Made by a program: the position numbers and the translations under genes. Positions 1-5,830 of a stretch of DNA of 64,000 bases are shown here, one piece after another (position 1 is the first letter of the stretch; each line of letters begins with the position of its first letter). The notes beneath the pieces were generated by a model. The model ran no database searches. It saw nothing but the letters and a program-made list of their open reading frames with translations, and was not told the origin of the DNA. This stretch comes from Aphodoplasma sp045541115 (GTDB taxonomy: Bacteria > Bacillota > Clostridia > UBA1381 > UMGS1253). The stretch is taken from positions 1 through 64,000 of the forward strand of contig JAZQIM010000011.1 in the NCBI GenBank assembly GCA_045541115.1, written 5' to 3'.

Positions 1-53
1 AATGTCGGCTTTTCGATTATTTCCGGAGAGCCATGCCATATTATTTTTTTCAT
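1..53 (-). CDS. DUF3990-family protein, N-terminal fragment at window edge
   Basis: Only the first 17 codons are in the window. They read MKKIIWHGSPEIIEKPT, which matches the characteristic start of DUF3990 proteins (K-x-x-HGS-x-EI-x-KP). The ATG is at 53-51 and is preceded on the minus strand by AGGAG at a good distance. DUF3990 genes are often paired with small DUF3791-type partners in accessory regions, but no partner is visible here because the gene runs off the left edge. The promoter described at 81-109 sits directly upstream. The family assignment rests on 17 residues. Confidence 0.6.
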   Translation of the reverse strand, partial: MKKIIWHGSPEIIEKPT

Positions 54-80
54 TCTATCACTCCTAACTTTACATTTAAC

Positions 81-109
81 ATTATATCACTAAAGTGATA
101 GTTTGTCAA
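81..109 (-). promoter_or_regulatory. Sigma-A promoter with palindromic operator for the DUF3990 gene
   Basis: On the minus strand TTGACA (109-104) and TATAAT (86-81) are both perfect consensus and separated by 17 bp. A perfect palindrome, TATCACT-2-AGTGATA (85-100), fills the spacer and overlaps the -10 box, as expected for a repressor site. No repressor gene for it is visible in the window. Confidence 0.75.
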
Positions 110-119
110 TGATATATAG

Positions 120-923
120 AAATTTGATGATTATTTTTAGAGAAATCTTTGATACCGCAAAATACACCACTTTTATTCCCATTTTATCGGCACTTGAGGG
201 CAACTCGACACCAAATCAGCACCAGCCCCCCTGAAACAGCACCACTCCCGAACGGCACTGCCGGTCGGGGTTTAACCGCATTGGTGGCGGAGTCCGACAC
301 CAATGCCTTTTCCTGCTTCATTTTATTCCGTTGTATTTTCCGCCATTTCGTACTACTATTTTGGGCAGTTGTTTTTGATTGGTGTTCGTGTCCAATATCT
401 CAAATTGATTTTAAGGTGCTGATAACGCTCTGTTATTGGCGTTGACAGAGGGAGAACTTTCTTAGATAGGGTAAATACCTTACCGCAGATTTTCTCTTTC
501 AAAAACCATCAGAAACAGCGTGCCATTTGACCTATAATCGTTTTTCTGCGTTGACCTTCGACAGATGTGCCGTGTGAGAGATATACAATTCTCCGCACTT
601 GAACAATTCCATTCTGCAAAAACAAATTCATTCCATTCCGCTAATTTGCTGACTGATTCCACCAAAAATAAAAACATTTTATCTTTGGTTGCTACATAAC
701 AAATTTTATTACGGGGTGATGCAGGAAGGTATTCGTTAGGGTTATTGGAATAAAAAATAATTGATTTGCATTTCTCATTGAGAGGAGCCAATTAATTAAA
801 ATAAAATTTCTTAATTCTTTTTGCCTATATTGTTTATATCCAATAACTTTTATGTATTATTATCTAAGTATTATTTGAAGTCCATCCTGACACCACCTCA
901 GTCAATTTTGAGCCACCATATTT
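120..923. other. Gene-poor accessory stretch
   Basis: Apart from the two palindromes at 247-306 I see no supportable gene in this stretch. Open frames on either strand (for example 480-791 minus) have no ribosome binding site and no recognisable protein. It probably belongs to the same element as the helix-turn-helix gene at 924-1226 and the tRNA fragment at 1429-1482. Confidence 0.4.
247..306. repeat. Two adjacent GC-rich imperfect palindromes
   Basis: Palindrome 1 (247-269) has arms CCCGA-x-CGGCA and TGCCG-x-TCGGG around a single base. Palindrome 2 (278-306) has arms GCATTGGTG-x-CGGA and TCCG-x-CACCAATGC around a single base. Each has exactly one mismatched pair at the same relative place, and they are 8 bp apart. 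They are far more GC-rich than the flanking DNA. An origin of transfer, a replication site or protein-binding sites of a mobile element are possible. No relaxase or rep gene is in view. Confidence 0.5.
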
Positions 924-1226
924 TTAGTCTGTTCCGTAGACCTTATCCGTGAACTGATAGAGATTTGATGTTGCAGAGCCGTTATCCTTTTTGCGATTTA
1001 TCTTTTTTAGATAGCCTTTTTTCGCAAGTGATGGTATTGCTCTTTTAACTGTGCTTAGACCGATGTCTGTATCTGCAGCTATCGTGTTAAGAGATGGGTA
1101 ACAAACATCTTGGTTCCCGGCTCTCATAAGCAGATAACACAATATGCGATATTCCGCTGTAGTAATGTTTTTATCTATAATAAGTTTGTTTAGTATGTTT
1201 GTATAACTTCCTTTTAATTTTGGCAT
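924..1226 (-). CDS. Helix-turn-helix protein of mobile-element type
   Basis: A 100-residue protein resembling the winged-helix helix-turn-helix domain (HTH_36 type) found in replication initiators and regulators of phages and conjugative elements. It has a segment with T-A-E-Y-R-I-L followed by a P-S-L-x-T-I-A recognition region and a wing ending near the C terminus. The start at 1226 was chosen because AGGAGG lies just upstream of that ATG; a longer frame to 1325 has no such site. It is alone, with no downstream partner before the palindromes. It may be a full small regulator or the N-terminal part of a longer replication protein that has been lost. Confidence 0.65.
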   Translation of the reverse strand: MPKLKGSYTNILNKLIIDKNITTAEYRILCYLLMRAGNQDVCYPSLNTIAADTDIGLSTVKRAIPSLAKKGYLKKINRKKDNGSATSNLYQFTDKVYGTD

Positions 1227-1337
1227 GATAATTCCTCCTGTTTTTGTAATTAAAAAAGCCGCATCATTTCGATACGACTGATTTGTTTTATTCATTTCGT
1301 TCTTAATTCCATTTCGCAATTCCACGAAATGAAATTT

Positions 1338-1395
1338 GCATAAAAAATCAGGAGTTTTTGTAGGCCATATAAGCCTGAAACCCCTGATTTTATGC
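1338..1395. repeat. Long interrupted palindrome next to the tRNA fragment
   Basis: Arms GCATAAAAAATCAGG (1338-1352) and CCTGATTTTATGC (1383-1395) can pair with a two-base bulge, and an inner AGGC/GCCT pair lies within the loop. It sits between the helix-turn-helix gene and the tRNA-Leu fragment. It could be a bidirectional terminator left from a lost integrase gene or a recombination arm site. Confidence 0.45.
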
Positions 1396-1428
1396 GGCTT
1401 TCAAGTTTTCACAGAGTTGACGCTAGCA

Positions 1429-1482
1429 TCAGGTCCATGTGCCGGCAACGGCTTAGGAGTTCAAGTCTCCTCAGGTGCACCA
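1429..1482 (+). pseudogene. 3' part of a tRNA-Leu, likely attachment site (att)
   Basis: The sequence from the anticodon loop onward is intact: a class II variable arm (GCCG-GCAA-CGGC), a T arm (AGGAG-TTCAAGT-CTCCT), an acceptor 3' strand, discriminator A and encoded CCA (1480-1482). The anticodon loop appears to carry CAG. The 5' half does not fit: the bases before the loop cannot pair with CCATG of the anticodon stem, and no matching 5' acceptor strand (GCACCTG) is found upstream. This is the pattern left when an element integrates into a tRNA and regenerates only its 3' end. Confidence 0.65.
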
Positions 1483-1489
1483 ACTATTT

Positions 1490-1525
1490 AACCCCATCAC
1501 TGATTCAGCGATGGGGTTAGTTTTT
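1490..1525. terminator. Bidirectional intrinsic terminator
   Basis: Arms AACCCCATC (1490-1498) and GATGGGGTT (1510-1518) enclose a short loop with CTGA-T-TCAG inside, followed by a T run on the plus strand. It lies between the tRNA fragment and the 3' end of the leftward ECF gene. Confidence 0.75.
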
Positions 1526-1531
1526 ATATTG

Positions 1532-2032
1532 TTACATCATGATATTGTTTTTTTCAAATACCTTTATCAAAGCAACACCGAGTATAAGGCCGGCAATTCC
1601 CTGAACGACATTGGCCGCAATGTTAACGAGCGATGCGCCCCATCCATACATAAACCCTTCAAAAACAAAATAACCGAGTATCATTATAACTTCCGAGGCA
1701 GCCCCGCATATCACTCTCGATACAAGTCGGGGAGCTTTCGCAGAAAGCAGCTTAAAGCTGTAAAATGCAATTATCGCCATTAGTCCCTTGATAACAAATG
1801 TTGCAGGTGCATATATGATATATCCCGAAAAAATATCCGCAAGCGCCGAACCAATTGCGGCCGCAAAAAATCCATATACAGGCGAAATGAGCCACCCTGA
1901 TAAGAGCACAACACTATCGCCAAGATTGAGATATCCTTTAAGCGGCGACGGAATTTTAATTATCATTGTTGCAACACAGCAAAGCGCTGCAAGCATCGAT
2001 GTCATTACAATCTTTTGTGTTCTTGTTTTCAT
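1532..2032 (-). CDS. ECF transporter S component (HmpT-like)
   Basis: A 166-residue protein with about five to six membrane helices, the substrate-binding S component of an energy-coupling-factor vitamin importer. It is roughly 70 percent identical by eye to the protein at 22694-23197, the last gene of the thiamin operon, so hydroxymethylpyrimidine or a related thiamin precursor is the likely substrate. Shared stretches include AALCCVATMIIKIPSPL and FSGY-x-x-YAPATF. GAGGAG precedes the ATG at 2032. It is the last gene of a leftward operon with an MBL hydrolase and a Cys-rich protein. The ATPase and T components are not in the window. Unlike its paralogue, no TPP riboswitch precedes this operon. 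Confidence 0.85.
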   Translation of the reverse strand: MKTRTQKIVMTSMLAALCCVATMIIKIPSPLKGYLNLGDSVVLLSGWLISPVYGFFAAAIGSALADIFSGYIIYAPATFVIKGLMAIIAFYSFKLLSAKAPRLVSRVICGAASEVIMILGYFVFEGFMYGWGASLVNIAANVVQGIAGLILGVALIKVFEKNNIMM

Positions 2033-2084
2033 TATTCTCTCCTCTTTCTTTTATAGAATTTACCATACACAAAACAGTTTTCTT

Positions 2085-2954
2085 CTATGCCGTCAGTTCA
2101 TCACGTATAAGCTTTACCATTATACTTGTATTGAGCGCCATCGCATCTTCAGGATATATTTCTTTTATATATCCGTGATAATATTTTTGCTTAAAGAAAT
2201 TAAAAGCATCTTCATCTGTGCCGCCCGCTTTTATTATTCTTGACAACTCTATCGCTGTTTGCTCGGCATTTTCCTTGCCAAGTCTTATGTATTTCTTTGC
2301 CTCATCGCCATCAAGAATTCCATAATGCGCAACAAGAACTCTCTCAATATCCATGTTCATTGCTTTTTTGATAGAATCCATAGTAATTTGATATCCTATC
2401 AGATATGACGGAAACACTACGCCATTTCCACCATACACACCAATCGTTTCACAGCTGAGCAAAAGCTTTTTTTCTTCAAGATAAAACCCAAATGAACACT
2501 TCGTATGCCCGGGAAAAGCAATCGCTGTAAATTTCATGTCGCCGGCTTCTATAATATCGCCGTCTTTTAGCGTGATATCAACACAGAGCTCATCAATCAA
2601 ATCCTCATACTCGCCTACGCCGCACTTTCTTGCAAACTTGTTATCGAGCTCGCGCATAACCTTTCTAGCCGTTGGCTTTGCAAATATCGTTGCAGCATAT
2701 TCTCCTGCTACAATCTTCGCATCAGGGTACATCTTTTTTACATATACAGCTCCTAATGCGTGGTCATAATGTGAATGTGTTAAGAATATGTAGTCGAGCG
2801 GTCTGTCGCCTAATACTTCTTTTATTTTTTGAGCCACCTTATATCCGGTAAATGCAAATCCTGAATCGTACAGTATTGTAGTTTTACCATCATCGATTAA
2901 AAAGGCACTGTCTGCTTCGATTGAGCGTACATCTGTTATCTTTATATTATGCAT
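2085..2954 (-). CDS. MBL-fold metallo-hydrolase
   Basis: A 289-residue cytoplasmic metallo-beta-lactamase-fold hydrolase. The metal-binding motif THSHYDH is at about residues 80-86, a downstream His occurs in FPGHTKCS near residue 150, and a further His in LVAHYG near residue 209 completes the two-metal site. The C-terminal 60 residues are helical. The ATG at 2954 follows GGGAG. It lies between the Cys-rich protein gene and the ECF S-component gene with short gaps, so all three are probably co-transcribed. The substrate is not shown by the sequence; the neighbours suggest hydrolysis of a vitamin precursor or derivative. Confidence 0.85.
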   Translation of the reverse strand: MHNIKITDVRSIEADSAFLIDDGKTTILYDSGFAFTGYKVAQKIKEVLGDRPLDYIFLTHSHYDHALGAVYVKKMYPDAKIVAGEYAATIFAKPTARKVMRELDNKFARKCGVGEYEDLIDELCVDITLKDGDIIEAGDMKFTAIAFPGHTKCSFGFYLEEKKLLLSCETIGVYGGNGVVFPSYLIGYQITMDSIKKAMNMDIERVLVAHYGILDGDEAKKYIRLGKENAEQTAIELSRIIKAGGTDEDAFNFFKQKYYHGYIKEIYPEDAMALNTSIMVKLIRDELTA

Positions 2955-3013
2955 TATTTTTTCTCCCGATTTTTAAAGTTTTTGTTTGCACTTTGCTCTA
3001 TCGCACAAGTGCA

Positions 3014-3268
3014 TCATTTTCCGACAAATTCCTCGTTATAATTTTTTATCTTTTCTATAATTATCTCATAATTTTCTCTTTCGTGCGGAACTGTGCAGTC
3101 ATCACAGCATTTTATATTGTTTTCATTATATGTAAAGCTTCCGCCGCAATCGCTTATAGCATAAAGTGGACAAAAGCAAAACAAGCAGTTAAAATTTTTT
3201 TCGTCATCTGTTTTATGGCACGGAAAATATTCGCAGCTTGTATTTCTAAAAAACTTATAGTTTTCCAT
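3014..3268 (-). CDS. Cys-rich small zinc-ribbon protein (PF04071-like)
   Basis: An 84-residue protein with eight cysteines in the arrangement typical of the Cys-rich small domain: C-EYFPC-H, FNCLFC-x-CPLY, CGG and CCDDC. These proteins are predicted metal binders and often sit beside vitamin or cofactor genes, but their function is not established. The start at 3268 has a GGGATG-like site upstream. It is the first gene of the leftward operon with the MBL hydrolase and the ECF S component, which makes a role in handling the imported compound plausible. Confidence 0.75.
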   Translation of the reverse strand: MENYKFFRNTSCEYFPCHKTDDEKNFNCLFCFCPLYAISDCGGSFTYNENNIKCCDDCTVPHERENYEIIIEKIKNYNEEFVGK

Positions 3269-3349
3269 TTTTTCATCCCTTTCGCTCGTGTATCGAACGT
3301 CAACAATCTAATAAACATCAACCTACAGCAATTTTTTCTGTTACTAATT

Positions 3350-3377
3350 ATTCTATCAATTTTTAAAATTTTGTCAA
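3350..3377 (-). promoter_or_regulatory. Promoter of the Cys-rich/MBL/ECF operon
   Basis: On the minus strand TTGACA (3377-3372) and TAGAAT (3355-3350) are separated by 16 bp. About 80 nt of leader follow before the first start codon. The leader contains a small TTCG/CGAA hairpin but nothing I recognise as a riboswitch. Confidence 0.65.
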
Positions 3378-3482
3378 GCGGTTGATGCACTCGAAAATTA
3401 TAAAATGTCCATTGCCAAATATTACTTTTGTGCCCTCTGTATAATTATTTTTTATAAATAATGTAAATCATTGCCAATCTCA

Positions 3483-3510
3483 TTGAATAATATTTTGTTT
3501 GTGGTAAAAT
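3483..3510 (+). promoter_or_regulatory. Promoter of the invertase gene
   Basis: TTGAAT (3483-3488) and TAAAAT (3505-3510) with a 16-bp spacer lie 33 bp upstream of the invertase start. The promoter is outside the invertible segment, so the recombinase should be made in either orientation. Confidence 0.55.
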
Positions 3511-3542
3511 AATAATACAATCAAAGAAAGGAAGTTGATAAA

Positions 3543-4391
3543 ATGACGATGACTAAAATTATGACCCAAGAGAATATTGAAGACTTCAAGAACTATTTGA
3601 TCAACGAGGAAAAGGCTTCTGCTACTCTTGAAAAGTACATTCGTGACATTACTGCCTTCTTCACGTGGATTTCGTCTGGCGAAATTGATAAGCGGACAGT
3701 GCTTTCCTATAAGGATTATTTAATAGGAAAATTCGCGCCCGCTTCCGTAAATTCGGTTCTTTCTTCGCTCAACAGTTTCTTTGACTTTATACATTGGTAT
3801 GAATTAAAGGTTAAGATGCTCAAAATCCAAAGACAGATTTTTGCTCAGAAAGAAAAAGAACTGACAAGAGCGGAATACGAAAGATTACTTGATGCAGCAA
3901 AATCGAAGAAGAACGAACGGCTCTATTACCTTATGCAAACTATATGCGCCAGCGGAATCAGAGTGTCGGAAGTATCTGCGATTACGATTGAAAGTCTAAA
4001 AATGAAAAGAGCAAATATAAACTGCAAAGGCAAAATGCGCGTTGTAATCTTGCCAAAAGAGCTTTGTAAAATGCTTTTAAACTATGCAAAAGAGCAAAAA
4101 ATAACAAGCGGACCTATATTCATAACCAAAACAGGCAAACCGCTTGACAGAAGTGCAATTTGGAAGATGATGAAATCTCTTTGCGAAGATGCGGGAGTTC
4201 TGCGAGAAAAAGTCTTTCCGCACAATCTGCGACATTTATTCGCACGGACATATTACAGTATACAAAAAGATATTGTAAGATTAGCCGATATTTTAGGACA
4301 TTCAAGTGTAAACACCACTCGCATCTACACAATGGAATCAGGCGAAATACATCGCAGACAAATACAAAAACTTGGACTTTTTCGACTATAA
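3543..4391 (+). CDS. Tyrosine-type DNA invertase
   Basis: A 282-residue tyrosine recombinase with an N-terminal SAM-like core-binding domain (residues 8-90) and a C-terminal catalytic domain. Catalytic residues visible are Arg in SGIRVSE, the H-NLRH pair HNLRH, His in GHSSVNTT and the nucleophile Tyr in TRIYT. It resembles the small Firmicutes recombinases annotated as tyrosine-type DNA invertases, which flip promoters flanked by inverted repeats, more than XerC or XerD. AAAGGAAG precedes the ATG at 3543. The inverted-repeat-bounded segment begins 39 bp after its stop codon, which strongly suggests that this is its substrate. An element integrase is less likely because no element boundaries are visible beside it. 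Confidence 0.88.
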   Translation: MTMTKIMTQENIEDFKNYLINEEKASATLEKYIRDITAFFTWISSGEIDKRTVLSYKDYLIGKFAPASVNSVLSSLNSFFDFIHWYELKVKMLKIQRQIFAQKEKELTRAEYERLLDAAKSKKNERLYYLMQTICASGIRVSEVSAITIESLKMKRANINCKGKMRVVILPKELCKMLLNYAKEQKITSGPIFITKTGKPLDRSAIWKMMKSLCEDAGVLREKVFPHNLRHLFARTYYSIQKDIVRLADILGHSSVNTTRIYTMESGEIHRRQIQKLGLFRL

Positions 4392-4397
4392 AAAAAT

Positions 4398-4417
4398 CAC
4401 ATAATCGAAATTATGTG
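4398..4417. repeat. Extra 20-bp copy of the invertase palindrome
   Basis: CACATAAT-CGAA-ATTATGTG, identical to the core of the inverted repeats at 4430 and 4692 but without the GCAACGGAC extension. It lies 12 bp outside the left repeat, just after the invertase stop codon. It may be an accessory recombinase-binding site or a site for autoregulation. Confidence 0.75.
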
Positions 4418-4429
4418 AAATATCAACAC

Positions 4430-4460
4430 CCACATAATCGAAATTATGTGGCAACGGACA
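4430..4460 (+). repeat. Left 31-bp inverted repeat (IRL)
   Basis: Begins CCACATAATCGAAATTATG and ends GGCAACGGACA. It is a perfect reverse complement of 4692-4722. Each repeat is itself a palindrome with 8-bp arms plus an asymmetric extension pointing inward. Confidence 0.95.
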
Positions 4461-4493
4461 AGTTTAACAGGTAAAAATCTAATAAAAAAAAGA

Positions 4494-4517
4494 AAAGATA
4501 GCTTTAAAACTATCTTT
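4494..4517. terminator. Small hairpin, possible minus-strand terminator
   Basis: Arms AAAGATAG and CTATCTTT with an 8-nt loop. On the minus strand the hairpin is followed by a long U-rich stretch (4481-4493), so it may stop leftward transcripts, including those started by the promoter in the flipped state. Confidence 0.45.
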
Positions 4518-4530
4518 CTTTAAAAAAAGG

Positions 4531-4600
4531 GCATAACAATAAGACCGCAAATTGTAAAATTTATACAATCGGTCTACTTTTTGTTATGTCTGTTTTTTTT
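4531..4600 (+). terminator. Intrinsic terminator inside the invertible segment
   Basis: A long stem with arms CATAACAA-x-x-AGACCG and CGGTCT...TTGTTATG, an inner ATTGTA/TACAAT pair, and then eight T (4593-4600). It ends invertase transcription before the invertible promoter in the present orientation. Confidence 0.85.
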
Positions 4601-4635
4601 ATTATAGCATTTTTTTACAAAATCTTTAAAAACCA

Positions 4636-4665
4636 TTGACAAACGCCTCCTAAACGTGCTATACT
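4636..4665 (+). promoter_or_regulatory. Sigma-A promoter inside the invertible segment
   Basis: TTGACA (4636-4641), an 18-bp spacer and TATACT (4660-4665). It points right, toward tetR at 4808. The 5' leader would include the whole right inverted repeat, a hairpin that might also influence translation. Confidence 0.8.
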
Positions 4666-4691
4666 TATCCAGATTCAGTATGTACAAGCGA

Positions 4692-4722
4692 TGTCCGTTG
4701 CCACATAATTTCGATTATGTGG
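4692..4722 (-). repeat. Right 31-bp inverted repeat (IRR)
   Basis: Reverse complement of 4430-4460 with no mismatch. It is located between the invertible promoter and tetR, about 85 bp upstream of the tetR start. Confidence 0.95.
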
Positions 4723-4807
4723 CATGGTATTTTTTTTGCTACTACTTGTAACGACCATTACTTTACGAAATTTTGGCGACAAGTAAACAATGAAAGGATT
4801 GAATAAA

Positions 4808-5371
4808 ATGGACAATCTAAATATGTCCGACAGAAAAAAAGAAATTATTGAAATAACTTGGAATTATCTACTCAAATCAGGTTTATCCCACGCTTCCATC
4901 GGCGAACTGTGCAGAGATACTAAGCTTGCGCAAAGTAGTCTTTATCATTGGTTTGAAAACAAGGATGATATCTGGATAAGTGCCGGAAAGCATGGTATGT
5001 CAAAAGTGGTGGATGCACTCCTGGATTATACATTCAACCATACAAGCAATATAAGAAAATATTTCGACACAATTTTAGATGAGGTTGAAAAGTACAAGTA
5101 TGAGCTTCGCCTTGCAATACAGATTACAACAAACCCTATATTTGGCGAACGAATGCGTGATAAGGCAAAAGATTTTAGATTATGGTATGAGAAATACGCA
5201 GAAAAACTAATGACCGTCTTTGTCTGCTCTCATTTGCAGGCAGAAACGTTTATTTACTCCATTATTGCATATGTAATCGACTACGCTATATGGGATGACA
5301 GAGATAAGACACAAATGCTTTTAGAAAATCTTTATAGCAGGGTAATAAACAAAATCGGTATTGATAAATAA
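4808..5371 (+). CDS. TetR/AcrR-family regulator
   Basis: A 187-residue transcriptional regulator. The N-terminal helix-turn-helix is clear (S-I-G-E-L-C-R-D-T, then S-S-L-Y-H-W-F-E-N-K-D-D, residues about 30-58), followed by an all-helical ligand-binding domain. The start at 4808 follows AAAGGA; an in-frame ATG at 4790 lacks a ribosome binding site. It is the first gene behind the invertible promoter and precedes the matrix gene run on the same strand, so it may regulate that locus or the invertase. Its own operator was not identified. Confidence 0.88.
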   Translation: MDNLNMSDRKKEIIEITWNYLLKSGLSHASIGELCRDTKLAQSSLYHWFENKDDIWISAGKHGMSKVVDALLDYTFNHTSNIRKYFDTILDEVEKYKYELRLAIQITTNPIFGERMRDKAKDFRLWYEKYAEKLMTVFVCSHLQAETFIYSIIAYVIDYAIWDDRDKTQMLLENLYSRVINKIGIDK

Positions 5372-5460
5372 TTAATCTTATCGCAATATTAAAAAGCTTG
5401 CCTAAATGCAAGACTAAACATGACAACTTAAGAATAAACAACAGAAAGCGAGCATAAATT

Positions 5461-5721
5461 GTGAATTACAAAACAGACACTTTATGGAATGACAAAATAA
5501 CACTGCTAATAATTGCTACAATTATAGGTTTTTTTCTTTTTCTTTTAATTTTTATTAACATATACCTTCCATTTAAGGATGAAAGAGACTACATAAAAAT
5601 GGAAATGGAACGTTCGGATGATGAAGAAGAATATCTATATTGGCAAAGAGAACTTAAGATGCTATATATGAGCAAAATTCCTATTGTCCATTTTATTGCA
5701 CAAAATAAATACAAAAGATAA
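5461..5721 (+). CDS. Small single-pass membrane protein
   Basis: An 86-residue protein starting at GTG 5461. It has one membrane helix (about residues 14-36) and a charged, helical C-terminal tail containing E-R-S-D-D-E-E-E. I do not recognise a family. It lies between tetR and the SLH gene on the same strand with no obvious terminator on either side, so it is probably co-transcribed from the invertible promoter. The ribosome binding site is weak, which lowers confidence in the start. Confidence 0.6.
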   Translation: MNYKTDTLWNDKITLLIIATIIGFFLFLLIFINIYLPFKDERDYIKMEMERSDDEEEYLYWQRELKMLYMSKIPIVHFIAQNKYKR

Positions 5722-5830
5722 ATATTCTGATGATGTGCTTGTTTTATAAGCATTTATATATTCCAGAAACCTTTTAATGTTTTAATTGTTCTAGGTTTAG
5801 CAAAATAAAAAACTAGACGGAGGCGAAAAA

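Larger units (their letters stand above)
4430..4722. other. Predicted invertible promoter segment (invertron)
   Basis: A 293-bp segment bounded by perfect 31-bp inverted repeats. It contains, left to right, a short A/T-flanked hairpin (4494-4517), a strong plus-strand terminator (4531-4600) and a plus-strand promoter (4636-4665). In the orientation seen, the promoter reads out through the right repeat into tetR and the matrix genes, while the terminator shields it from invertase transcription. Inversion would aim the promoter back at the invertase gene on the minus strand and leave the matrix genes without an evident promoter. Recombination is inferred; only one orientation is in the sequence. 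Confidence 0.85.

Noticed and set aside
480..791. Open frame of 103 codons on the minus strand
   Set aside because: No ribosome binding site, no recognisable domain and composition like noncoding DNA.
3268..3350. Possible riboswitch in the leader of the Cys-rich/MBL/ECF operon
   Set aside because: About 80 nt with only a small hairpin; none of the conserved THI-box core seen at 16838.
3543..4391. Recombinase as integrase of the island ending at the tRNA-Leu fragment
   Set aside because: It lies on the other side of the fragment and next to matching inverted repeats, and its sequence is closer to promoter-flipping invertases.
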